Positions 1 through 7,915 of a stretch of 64,000 bases of DNA are shown one piece after another. The position numbers were made by a program, and so were the translations under genes. Each line of letters starts with the position of its first letter. Position 1 is the stretch's first letter. The stretch covers positions 24,287 to 88,286 of the forward strand of contig WSXX01000021.1 in NCBI GenBank assembly GCA_009773515.1, in the 5' to 3' direction. The stretch comes from Bacteroidota bacterium. Its GTDB lineage: Bacteria; Bacteroidota; Bacteroidia; Bacteroidales; Lentimicrobiaceae. The notes beneath the pieces are model-generated. The model did not search any database. It saw nothing but the letters and a program-made list of their open reading frames with translations, and had not been told where the DNA came from.

Positions 1-1785
1 AACCGTCATGTATTCAGCGGAAGCAATACCGCTTTGAATCGTGGTGCATGGGCAGGAGCCTGTGAGCAAATTATGCAGGAAATGTCTCCGGTAAATATTG
101 GTATTTCATCAGCCTACGAAGCTGCAACCCGCGAACTAACCATTCAGGTTGAACTTTATTATACAGCAAATGCGCCCACTTCGAGCAACTTTATAAATAT
201 TGCCCTTATTCAGGATAGCATTTACGGTCCTCAGACTGGCGGTGGTGCTGGCAGCAATTACCGTCACATGCACATGCTCAGACACATGGTTACCGGTCAG
301 TGGGGCGACGAAGTTACCACAACAACTGAAGGAACTCTAGTAACAAGAACCTACACTTATACTGTTCCTGCTTCGTACATCAGCGTTCCCGCCATAGTTG
401 AAAATATGAAGGTAGTTGCTTTTGTTACCGAAGGTCATCAGGAAATTTTAACCGGTGACGAAGTAGATGCCATCGGCGGCACCAATTTATATATTGGCCA
501 GATGACCTCTGCTGATCCCTATATTCAGCGGGGAGTGAACGGATTTGAAAATACTTTTAATCTGCAGGCAAACAGCAACATCGAAGGAAATCAAGCATTT
601 GAATTCTCACTTGAAACTAAAAATTCTCCCGCTGACTGGCAGGTATCTTTTACAATTGACGATGAGGAATATACAACCTCAGCTATTGTTAACATTGATA
701 AAAATACTCCCAAACCTATTATGGTTAAAATTACTCCCGGATCAACCCCTGGGTTCCCGGAATTTATTTTAACAATGAAATCGGTTGAATTCTCCTCGGC
801 TCCTGAAAAGCTTTTTACAACAATGGTTATTTCAGGCGTTACTGATCTTCTGGTAAATGGTACTGGTGGCCCGGAGACTGTTAATCATCAGGGCGTTTAC
901 CTCGCAGGACTTGCTGGTTCAGGAATTACCAGCTATACGGTGACAAATGCCAATGCAATGCGCGACATGATAAATGCCAATGCACATCAGGATGTATTTA
1001 CCTGTTGGCTCAATATTGCATGGACTTTCCCTTCGCTAACCGATAGTCAGGCTGAAGCTGCAATGGACTTTATGGAAGCCGGTGGCAACATATTTATTGC
1101 CGGCCAAGATATAGGATGGGATATTATGAGCGGACAGGATGGTTCAAACGGAACGCCGGTAACTCAGAATTTCTATACCAATTACATGAACGCTGTGTAT
1201 GTTGGTGACGGCTCATCAGCAAACAACAGACTTAATGCAATAACCACCAACTCTGTTTTTGGCGGTGTTGCTCAAAGCAATATTGTTGACGTTTACGGTG
1301 GAAACATGTATCCCGAAGAAATAAATGCAGGCCCTGGTGCAGAAGTTATTTTCGATTACAATACTTCTGCAAAACATGCTGCTATAATGAATGATGCTCC
1401 TGAGTACCGTTCAATATATTTTGGAATCGGACTTGAGATGCTCAGTAATGTAGCTGTCCGCAACGAAATCATCAGCCTGAGCCGTCAGTGGCTATCAGAT
1501 GGTATGGTTGGCGTTGAATACAAAGAAGCCATGAGCGCTTTAACAAGTGGACAAAACTATCCAAATCCGGCTGTTGATTATACCTGGATCGCCGTTTCGG
1601 AAAATGCAGCTGGGGGAGTAATTGAGATTTACAACATAACAGGTAGCCGTGTAATTTCGCATTCAACAGGCTCCAGCCTTCTCAATCGGATTGATTTAAG
1701 CAATTTACCTGCAGGGGTTTACACTTACAGGGTTGTTGCAGGAAAGAATGTTTCAGCTGCAAAAAAACTGACGGTTGTTAAATAA
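1..1785 (+). CDS. Omp28-related, type IX-secreted surface protein (5' partial)
   Basis: The reading frame is open from base 1, so the true start lies outside the window. A TTG at 34 is only an internal codon. The first 130 or so residues (RGAWAGA, then a beta-rich stretch) resemble the Omp28 family of Bacteroidota outer-membrane proteins. A middle region around bases 880-1480 looks like a globular domain with Gly-rich turns. The last 80 residues form a type A type IX secretion sorting domain (QNYPNPA near base 1555, then a beta-rich tail ending AKKLTVVK). The protein should be exported across the outer membrane and then cleaved or anchored. The signal peptide is not visible. A strong hairpin follows the stop. 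The precise function is unknown. Confidence 0.75.
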   Translation, partial: NRHVFSGSNTALNRGAWAGACEQIMQEMSPVNIGISSAYEAATRELTIQVELYYTANAPTSSNFINIALIQDSIYGPQTGGGAGSNYRHMHMLRHMVTGQWGDEVTTTTEGTLVTRTYTYTVPASYISVPAIVENMKVVAFVTEGHQEILTGDEVDAIGGTNLYIGQMTSADPYIQRGVNGFENTFNLQANSNIEGNQAFEFSLETKNSPADWQVSFTIDDEEYTTSAIVNIDKNTPKPIMVKITPGSTPGFPEFILTMKSVEFSSAPEKLFTTMVISGVTDLLVNGTGGPETVNHQGVYLAGLAGSGITSYTVTNANAMRDMINANAHQDVFTCWLNIAWTFPSLTDSQAEAAMDFMEAGGNIFIAGQDIGWDIMSGQDGSNGTPVTQNFYTNYMNAVYVGDGSSANNRLNAITTNSVFGGVAQSNIVDVYGGNMYPEEINAGPGAEVIFDYNTSAKHAAIMNDAPEYRSIYFGIGLEMLSNVAVRNEIISLSRQWLSDGMVGVEYKEAMSALTSGQNYPNPAVDYTWIAVSENAAGGVIEIYNITGSRVISHSTGSSLLNRIDLSNLPAGVYTYRVVAGKNVSAAKKLTVVK

Positions 1786-1794
1786 GTAGTAGCT

Positions 1795-1841
1795 TTTTAA
1801 TATTATCGGGGTGACTTTATGGCATCCCGATAATATTAAAA
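1795..1841 (+). terminator. Hairpin terminator with 16-bp perfect arms
   Basis: Bases 1795-1810 and 1826-1841 are perfect inverted repeats around a 15-nt loop. The arm is A/T-rich at its base and GGG/CCC at its top. The hairpin starts 9 nt after the preceding stop codon and probably ends that transcript. It shares the string TCGGGGTGACTT with the hairpin at 2273-2312. Confidence 0.7.
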
Positions 1842-1865
1842 CAAAACCTTTTAAACTTTTCGCCC

Positions 1866-2246
1866 ATGAGCCCTGTCCTTATTGCCGGAGTTATCATTGT
1901 TAACCTTGCGCTAATCGCATATTCTGTTGCCATAATTACCGAACAGCGAAAGAAAACAGTTAATGGATTTGTGTTGACTTTTCTTACAGCCGGTGTTATT
2001 CTTGATATAACAGCAACCGTCTGCATGATAATCGGTTCCTCAAATTCATTTATTACATTTCATGGACTTATAGGTTATCTGGCTTTGGCTGTAATGCTCA
2101 TTGATGCTGTTTTGCTCTGGAAACTATGGCTCATAAAAAGAGAAGCTACCACAGTAAGCAAAAACCTGCATTTATATTCGCGATATGCCTACGCATGGTG
2201 GGTCATTGCTTACATCACCGGCGCATTGATTGTTGCATTGGGGTAA
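1866..2246 (+). CDS. HsmA-like (TIGR03987-type) small membrane protein
   Basis: This 126-residue protein is almost entirely hydrophobic, with four predicted membrane helices: about residues 4-24, 36-57, 63-85 and 106-125. The order of short charged loops (EQRKK after helix 1, LKLWLIKREA-like after helix 3) and the length match the TIGR03987/HsmA family of unknown function, recalled from family knowledge rather than searched. The ATG at 1866 fits the start of the first helix. The gene sits alone between two hairpins, so it may be a monocistronic unit. No catalytic residues can be named. Confidence 0.6.
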   Translation: MSPVLIAGVIIVNLALIAYSVAIITEQRKKTVNGFVLTFLTAGVILDITATVCMIIGSSNSFITFHGLIGYLALAVMLIDAVLLWKLWLIKREATTVSKNLHLYSRYAYAWWVIAYITGALIVALG

Positions 2247-2272
2247 GCTGGTAGATTTTGCTCCAATAGTGT

Positions 2273-2312
2273 CGGGGTGACTTGATGAGATAGCGTACTT
2301 GAAGTCACCCCG
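2273..2312 (+). terminator. Hairpin downstream of the small membrane protein gene
   Basis: Bases 2273-2283 (CGGGGTGACTT) and 2302-2312 (AAGTCACCCCG) are perfect 11-bp inverted repeats with an 18-nt loop. No T-run follows, so it could be a weak terminator, a processing site or a repeat element. It lies between the stop at 2246 and the transporter start at 2393. Confidence 0.5.
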
Positions 2313-2392
2313 TGACTATGAAGTCAATCTGAACTTTAAGGATTATCATTTGTTTTTTGAGCACCCGGTTTCACACTCAATTCCCACGACTT

Positions 2393-3142
2393 ATGATTGC
2401 CGAGCACAATTCAAAACGATATCAACAACTTTATCTTATTTTATCGGCGGTATTTCTAACCAATGCGCTGGTAGCCGAGTTTGCCGGTGTTAAGATTTTT
2501 TCGCTGGAGAAACTGCTTGGCCTTATGCCCGCTCAACTTCCTTTCTTTGGCGGTCAGAAACTCGACCTCAACCTGAGCGTGGGTGTAGTCATCTGGCCAT
2601 TGGTTTTTGTGGTTTCCGATCTTATAAACGAATATTTTGGCCGCGAAGGAGTCAGGAAAATAAGCTTTATAACCGCTGGTATGATTGCCTGGGCTTTTGT
2701 TATTGTACTGGCTGGCACTGAAGTCCCTCCCGCTGATTTCTGGCTCGGACTCAACAATACCGATCCTTCCGGAAATTCATTCGACATCAATTATGCTTAC
2801 ACCAGCATTTTCAGGGCAGGTATGGGTATTATTGTTGGTTCTTTGGCGGCGTTTCTGGTCAGTCAACTTATTGATGCTTATGCTTTCCATTATCTTAAGA
2901 AACTTACCGGCAGCAAAAAACTATGGCTTCGGGCGACCGGCTCCACAGTAATTTCGCAACTGATCGATAGCTTCGTTATTCTATTTATCGCCTTTTACCT
3001 CCTCGGAAACTGGCGTATGGAGCAGGTGCTGCAGGTTGGACTGGTTCAATACACTTACAAAGTATCGCTGGCAATACTTCTTACACCGGTGATTTACCTT
3101 GCACATTGGGTAATTGATGGGTATCTGGGAAAGAGACGCTGA
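2393..3142 (+). CDS. yhhQ: Queuosine precursor transporter (YhhQ/VUT family)
   Basis: The product is a 249-residue integral membrane protein with about six helices. Hallmarks of the YhhQ/QPTR family are visible: an early NALVAEFAGVKIF segment, then LNLSVGVVIWPLVFVVSDLI followed by NEYFGR, and a late VISQLIDSFVILFIAF helix. The family imports preQ0/preQ1 or queuine-type bases for tRNA queuosine. I chose the ATG at 2393, which places MIAEHNSKRY before helix 1. An upstream TTG at 2357 would add 12 unlikely residues. No preQ1 riboswitch was recognised in the 147-bp leader. The gene reads toward the convergent amylase gene. Confidence 0.85.
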   Translation: MIAEHNSKRYQQLYLILSAVFLTNALVAEFAGVKIFSLEKLLGLMPAQLPFFGGQKLDLNLSVGVVIWPLVFVVSDLINEYFGREGVRKISFITAGMIAWAFVIVLAGTEVPPADFWLGLNNTDPSGNSFDINYAYTSIFRAGMGIIVGSLAAFLVSQLIDAYAFHYLKKLTGSKKLWLRATGSTVISQLIDSFVILFIAFYLLGNWRMEQVLQVGLVQYTYKVSLAILLTPVIYLAHWVIDGYLGKRR

Positions 3143-3218
3143 TAATTTACGGAACAGCAAAGTGCACATTTACAGGTATTTTCAGCAAACCTTGATTCTT
3201 CCTCCGGGCTTCAAAATT

Positions 3219-4601
3219 CTATGACTGCTTTCTCATCAGCAAGAACTGATATGGTTCCAAAGTCATTTGTGTTCCAAGTGTGATGTTACTCTCATTGATA
3301 ACTTCCAGCCATTGGGTATTCCTCAGTTCCGCAGGAATGGTATAACCAACCGGAACATTTCTTAGGTTAACCATTATAACTACCTCATCTCCGTTGAGTT
3401 CCTTTTTAAAACAGGCAACATCACTGTGCTGGTAAATTTTATTCACACCTTTTCGGGCAGTTGCGGAGGATGCATAAAACTGCAGCATTTTTTCGTAAGT
3501 CAGCAACATTTCGGGGTTACTTCCCCAGTTGATTGTTGAGTTTGAGAAGAAAGGTATATTGGCAAGTGTTCCTACCTCCTGACTTCCATAAATCAATGGA
3601 ACACCACCTGTAAAAATACCTACCACTGATGCAGCCAATGCCCCGTCAATTCCATTAAAAAGGCTTATTGGCGTAGCATCCCAGGCCGATTCATCGTGGT
3701 TGGTGGTAAAACGCACCCAATGTTTGCCGGCAGGAGCACTGGCGTACTCATTTGTATGTGCAGTAAAAATGCGGCTCACCGGCTGTCCATTAAAAACTTC
3801 TTTTATGGCTCCGTAAAACTGCCAGCCAAAACTGAGATCGAATCCGGCAGCAAAATGATCATTTCTGGCTCCTTCAGCAAACCAGATAAAATCCCTTCCA
3901 TCAATCGATCGTATTGAATCAATAGCCTGTTTCCAGAAGTCAAAAGGAACTCCATCGGCATAATCACACCTGAAACCATCAATATTTGCTTCGTAAGCCC
4001 AAAACTTCATGGCGTCGATCATAGCGTCGCGCATTTTCTGGTTGCTGAAATTCAGGTCGGCAACATCAAGCCAGTTGGTTCCTGCCGGATGAATGATGTT
4101 GCCATTCCCGTCCTGAGTGTACCAGCTTTTATTGCTTATCCAGGCATTATCCCAGGCTGTATGATTGGCAACCCAATCCATAATTACAGCCATTCCCCTG
4201 CTGTGGGCTTCATCGGTTAATTCTCTCAGATCATTGAGGGTGCCATATTCCGGACCTACCGCTTTGTAATCCTTAACTGAGTATGGAGAATTGACAGAAT
4301 TTACCTGTCCAACCGGATGAATAGGCATCAGCCAGATAACATTAACCTTTAAATCAGCCAGCTCATCCAACCTGTCAGTTACACCCTGCAGATCGCCCGA
4401 TGAACTGAACGCCCGCAGATTTACTTCATACATTACAATATCCTCTGTTTCAGGAATTCCGGTAAATGGCGTTCCATATTGCTGATAAATTGAGTCCTCA
4501 ACAGGGGGATCCGGTGGATTCGGATTCTCCTTTTCCTTGTTACATGAAATTGAAAATAGCAGCAAGAATGCGATAAATATGCGGAGGAATGTTCTGATCA
4601 T
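3219..4601 (-). CDS. GH13 alpha-amylase family lipoprotein
   Basis: The 460-residue protein begins with a lipoprotein signal (lipobox SISC, Cys about residue 20) followed by a Pro-rich linker, so it should be anchored in an envelope membrane. The rest is a (beta/alpha)8 glycosidase. Visible GH13 motifs are DWVANHT (region I), DGFRCDYADGVP with the nucleophile Asp, FAEGA with the acid/base Glu, and TTNHDE (region IV). A short C-terminal beta domain follows. It likely hydrolyses alpha-1,4-linked glucans or maltodextrins at the cell surface. No SusC/SusD pair is adjacent, so it is not part of a visible polysaccharide utilisation locus. All catalytic residues are present. Confidence 0.88.
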   Translation of the reverse strand: MIRTFLRIFIAFLLLFSISCNKEKENPNPPDPPVEDSIYQQYGTPFTGIPETEDIVMYEVNLRAFSSSGDLQGVTDRLDELADLKVNVIWLMPIHPVGQVNSVNSPYSVKDYKAVGPEYGTLNDLRELTDEAHSRGMAVIMDWVANHTAWDNAWISNKSWYTQDGNGNIIHPAGTNWLDVADLNFSNQKMRDAMIDAMKFWAYEANIDGFRCDYADGVPFDFWKQAIDSIRSIDGRDFIWFAEGARNDHFAAGFDLSFGWQFYGAIKEVFNGQPVSRIFTAHTNEYASAPAGKHWVRFTTNHDESAWDATPISLFNGIDGALAASVVGIFTGGVPLIYGSQEVGTLANIPFFSNSTINWGSNPEMLLTYEKMLQFYASSATARKGVNKIYQHSDVACFKKELNGDEVVIMVNLRNVPVGYTIPAELRNTQWLEVINESNITLGTQMTLEPYQFLLMRKQS

Positions 4602-4872
4602 TTTGTTTGTTTATTTTGATAATGCCATAAAACACATGGCAGAAGTGCTCAATCCGATAGCAAGCTCAGGTAATTTCTGCTCGCCTGTTTATCTCCACAA
4701 AAATAACCTTTTAAACATAATGTTTCATTTTGAAATATCAGACATCAGTTTCCTGGTGGAAGATATATCCCGAATCATTACCTGAAAATCAAATGAAATA
4801 ACACCCTCATTATCTCTCAAATTGCATGATTTCCTGGTCTCTCAAGCTTTCATCCTTCGTCACAGAATTGCC

Positions 4873-4880
4873 TATCTTTG
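4873..4880 (+). promoter_or_regulatory. -7 element (TATCTTTG) for the sigma-54 activator gene
   Basis: TATCTTTG matches the Bacteroidota primary-sigma -7 consensus TAnnTTTG. It ends 15 nt before the ATG at 4896 and overlaps a TTG at 4878, which argues against that TTG as the start. Confidence 0.6.
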
Positions 4881-4895
4881 CAAAAAACAGCATCT

Positions 4896-6806
4896 ATGAC
4901 CCGGAAAAGCCGGAAACAAGACGACATTATCCGCGAATCGCACGAGAGGAGTAAAAATTTCGGGGTTACTCATGACCAGGAATTCCCTATCCTCATGCTT
5001 ACCGATGCGGAAAAAGAAATTCTGCTAAGCGAAAATCAAAGCCTGATTGAAGTTGCCGGTCCCTTTATGGAGATGCTTTACAACTTTGTGGAAGGCTCGG
5101 GTTTTATCATTGTGCTTACCGATAAAAACGGTTGCATCCTCAGCGTTTCCGGAGATAAAGAACCTGTGGAAGCTGCCATGGGTATGAATATGGTGGTCGG
5201 TGCTTTTATGAATGAGAAAAGCATAGGCACCAATGCCATGGGTACTGCATTAAGTGAAAATACCCCTGTGCAGGTTTCGGCTTCGGAGCATTTTATGACA
5301 GCCTATCATCGCTGGACATGCTCAGCAGCGCCCATTCACGATGAAGACAACAACATTGCAGGCACCCTGAATCTTACCGGCAGCCGTGAACTTGTTCATC
5401 CGCACACGCTGGGGCTGGTGGTTGCATCGGTATCCGCCATCGAAAATCAGCTCAGAAACCTGCAAATAGAACACCGCCTCAAAGAATCCGTTCAGTTTAT
5501 AAACCACGTAATGGATTCTCTTTCACTTGCGGTGATGTCGGTTGATGAAAACGGACGGATAACCTCAGCCAACAAAATGGCGCATAAACTTCTGAAACAA
5601 CCCAATGAAAAACTTCCCGGAACTTCAGCGGAAGATTACCTGCCTGATTACCGAAAACTTTTATCAATCGTTAATGAGCAAAGAATAATTCTTGATGAAG
5701 ACACTCAACTGAGGACATCAGCCGGATCTGAATCATTCAGCCTGAACGCATACCCGATTACTCTGGCCGACGGAAGAATTGAAGGCATGGTGGTGAGTTT
5801 CAGGGAGATGAAACGCGTTTATAAAACTGTGAACAAATATACCGGAATGCATGCCCGCTATACGTTTGAAGATCTTATTGGTGAAAGCGATGAGATGAAA
5901 CGTGTAACCGAATATGCAAGAGCGGTATCTGACAGCCCCTCAACCGTGCTGATCACCGGCGAAAGCGGCACAGGTAAGGAGGTTATTGCACAGTCGATTC
6001 ATAATCACAGTTCAAGGGCTGAAAATGGATTTGTAGCACTGAATTGCGGTGCCATCCCGCCTTCGCTTATCGAAAGTGAATTGTTTGGTTATGACGAAGG
6101 GGCTTTTACCGGCGCATTCAAAGGTGGCCGTCCCGGAAAGTTTGAACTGGCAAATGGCGGTACTCTCTTTCTTGATGAAATTGGTGAAATGCCCACCGAT
6201 ATGCAGGTGAAACTGCTCAGGGCTTTACAGGAAGGCACCATTATGCGGGTTGGCGGAAACAGGCAGATATCTGTTGATGTAAGGATTATCGCGGCAACCA
6301 ATAAAAACCTGAAAACTGAAATCGAAAACGGCAACTTCAGAAGTGATCTTTTTTACCGCCTCAGCGTAATTCCCATTCACGTGCCTGCTTTGCGCGAAAG
6401 GCAGGAAGATATACCCTTACTGATCAGCTACTTCCTGAATCTGAAATCAGTAAAACTCAAGAGAATTGTTCCTGAAATCAGCAAGGAGCTGTTTATAAAA
6501 CTTTCCGGATATCACTGGCCCGGGAACATCAGAGAATTGGAAAACTTTATCGAAAAATATGTAAATCTTGGCGGCGATCTCTCGTTCGATCCGGAAACAT
6601 TCATGAATGATGATCTTCAGAAAAATCCGAAAAATGTAAATGCCGGCAACCCGGACAAAACTATTGTCAGCCTCGCCGATACTGAGAAACAGGCCATAAT
6701 CAGCGCACTTCAACTTACCGAAAGAAACATCAGTCACACGGCCAAAGCATTAGGCATCAGCAGAAATGCCTTGTACGAAAAAATTAAAAGGCACGGAATT
6801 GAATAG
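4896..6806 (+). CDS. AcoR-like sigma-54-dependent transcriptional activator
   Basis: This is a 636-residue enhancer-binding protein. The N-terminal part (about 40-190) resembles the GAF sensor of AcoR-type activators of acetoin/alcohol metabolism (KSIGTNAMGTAL motif). A PAS domain follows (about 200-310). The AAA+ domain has Walker A GESGTGKE near residue 354, the sigma-54 contact loop GAFTGA near 401, and Walker B TLFLDEIGEMP. A Fis-type helix-turn-helix (ISHTAKALGISRNALYEKIK) ends the protein. All features needed to drive a sigma-54 promoter are intact. The next genes downstream show no obvious -24/-12 site. The alcohol dehydrogenase/hydrogenase operon at 29.7 kb does, making it a plausible target by inference. 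Confidence 0.9.
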   Translation: MTRKSRKQDDIIRESHERSKNFGVTHDQEFPILMLTDAEKEILLSENQSLIEVAGPFMEMLYNFVEGSGFIIVLTDKNGCILSVSGDKEPVEAAMGMNMVVGAFMNEKSIGTNAMGTALSENTPVQVSASEHFMTAYHRWTCSAAPIHDEDNNIAGTLNLTGSRELVHPHTLGLVVASVSAIENQLRNLQIEHRLKESVQFINHVMDSLSLAVMSVDENGRITSANKMAHKLLKQPNEKLPGTSAEDYLPDYRKLLSIVNEQRIILDEDTQLRTSAGSESFSLNAYPITLADGRIEGMVVSFREMKRVYKTVNKYTGMHARYTFEDLIGESDEMKRVTEYARAVSDSPSTVLITGESGTGKEVIAQSIHNHSSRAENGFVALNCGAIPPSLIESELFGYDEGAFTGAFKGGRPGKFELANGGTLFLDEIGEMPTDMQVKLLRALQEGTIMRVGGNRQISVDVRIIAATNKNLKTEIENGNFRSDLFYRLSVIPIHVPALRERQEDIPLLISYFLNLKSVKLKRIVPEISKELFIKLSGYHWPGNIRELENFIEKYVNLGGDLSFDPETFMNDDLQKNPKNVNAGNPDKTIVSLADTEKQAIISALQLTERNISHTAKALGISRNALYEKIKRHGIE

Positions 6807-6868
6807 ATTCCCGGGGTAAATTCGTCATAACTTCTTCGATACCGCTACCAATAACAGATTGTTCGTCC

Positions 6869-7062
6869 GATCCTTCGACTCCGCTCAGGAGGACATCGTA
6901 TAGGTCTGATATCGTGTGCATTAAAGAGAATCATTGATGACCAAACACGAATGTCACACTGAGCGGAGGACATAGTATAGGTCTGATATCGTGTGCATAA
7001 AAGAAAATCATAGATGACCAAACACGAATGTCACACTGAGCGGAGTCAAAGTGTTTAAACGC
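6869..7062. repeat. Tandem/dispersed palindromic repeat (two 77-bp units)
   Basis: Units at 6891-6967 and 6968-7044 are near-identical, differing at a few positions. Each ends in ACACGAATGTCACACTGAG. The block is bounded by CCTTCGACTCCGCTCAG on the left and CTGAGCGGAGTCAAAGTG on the right, which are imperfect inverted repeats of each other. The same outer and inner sequences recur at 56884-57006. The structure fits a REP- or MITE-like non-coding element. Confidence 0.8.
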
Positions 7063-7214
7063 TTGATCTAACTGTCATCTCGACATTATGCTCATTTTTT
7101 TGAGTTTCAACTCAGGCTGAATACCGATGCAAAAACATAAAAAACCAGCTTTCAGGCATGAATTTTCTCATTTTCACACTTTTAACCACTCAGAGAATTA
7201 CTGAATATTACAAC

Positions 7215-7246
7215 TTGTCAAACGCTATGCTATGTTTATATATTTG
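7215..7246 (+). promoter_or_regulatory. Candidate Bacteroidota promoter for the bifurcating complex operon
   Basis: TTG at 7215-7217 (-33 region) and TATATTTG at 7239-7246 (-7 region) are separated by 21 bp, close to the TTTG-N19-TAnnTTTG consensus. This would give a leader of about 95 nt ahead of the ATG at 7350. Confidence 0.5.
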
Positions 7247-7349
7247 ATTTTCAATACATTAAACCGTATTTAGAAAAGTTATAAATTACCATAAAAATAC
7301 CTCTATACCGACCGGAATATTTACTTTTAGCCCACAAAACATACAATCC

Positions 7350-7880
7350 ATGCGAGTTTCAAGAATACCCGTTCCACAAAAGGTTGTCAGCAGTGAAGTG
7401 CCTGACCTCAGCCTGTTAGACCCTCTTATCAAAAAGTACAAAGGACGTAAGGGCAATATGATTCCGCTTCTGCAAGGAGCTCAGAACATTTACGGATACA
7501 TCCCAAAAGAAGCTTTTGAGAAACTATCAGAGGATACCGGACTCAGCCTCAGCGAGATGTATGGTGTTGCTACTTTTTATGCACAATTCAGAATGAATCC
7601 GGTGGGCAAACACATCATAAAGGTGTGCCATGGAACAGCCTGCCATGTGCAAAACGCCAATTCAATTACCGATGCAATTCAGGATGCACTGCAAATAAAA
7701 GACACTGAAACAACCGAAGACAGGCTATTTACCCTGGAATCGGTTGCATGTCTCGGTTGCTGTTCTCTGGCTCCGGTTATGATGATTGGAGATGACACAT
7801 ACGGTAAACTTACCGGAAAGGCAGCTGTAAAAATCATCAAAGAGATCCGGATCAAGGAATCGCAACCTGCTGAAAAATAA
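7350..7880 (+). CDS. NuoE-like [2Fe-2S] subunit of a bifurcating NAD-linked oxidoreductase
   Basis: This 176-residue protein is a NuoE/HydC-type thioredoxin-fold subunit. An N-terminal helical part (LIKKYKGRKGNMIPLLQ, YGYIPKEAFEKLS-like) precedes the [2Fe-2S] binding fold. The four cysteine ligands are visible as CHGTAC (C-x4-C) and CLGCC (C-x3-C) near bases 7625 and 7750. In HydABC/NADP hydrogenase-like and complex-I-like enzymes this subunit relays electrons to the FMN-bearing NuoF subunit. It is 35 bp upstream of the NuoF-like gene and clearly co-transcribed with it. Confidence 0.9.
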   Translation: MRVSRIPVPQKVVSSEVPDLSLLDPLIKKYKGRKGNMIPLLQGAQNIYGYIPKEAFEKLSEDTGLSLSEMYGVATFYAQFRMNPVGKHIIKVCHGTACHVQNANSITDAIQDALQIKDTETTEDRLFTLESVACLGCCSLAPVMMIGDDTYGKLTGKAAVKIIKEIRIKESQPAEK

Positions 7881-7915
7881 TACATATGGATTAACATTGC
7901 TTTACACATCAAAAT

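Larger units (their letters stand above)
6807..7349. other. 543-bp intergenic region with repeat and promoter
   Basis: The region holds a tandem repeat block at 6869-7062, a short palindrome TGAGTTTCAACTCA-like at 7101-7114 and a candidate -33/-7 promoter at 7215-7246. No coding signal and no sigma-54 -24/-12 sequence was found on either strand by eye. Confidence 0.6.

Noticed and set aside
2246..2392. preQ1 riboswitch upstream of the queuosine precursor transporter
   Set aside because: The leader is dominated by the 11-bp hairpin, and the small preQ1 aptamer pseudoknot pattern was not recognised.
2299..2493. A 64-residue frame overlapping the transporter start
   Set aside because: It begins inside a hairpin arm and overlaps the start of the well-supported transporter in another frame.
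4537..4785. An 82-residue plus-strand frame across the start of the amylase gene
   Set aside because: It is antisense to the lipoprotein signal of the amylase gene, has no similarity to known families and overlaps the intergenic promoter region.
6807..7349. CRISPR array
   Set aside because: There are only two 77-bp tandem units, no uniform spacers and no cas genes; the repeats recur at a distant site as a palindromic element.
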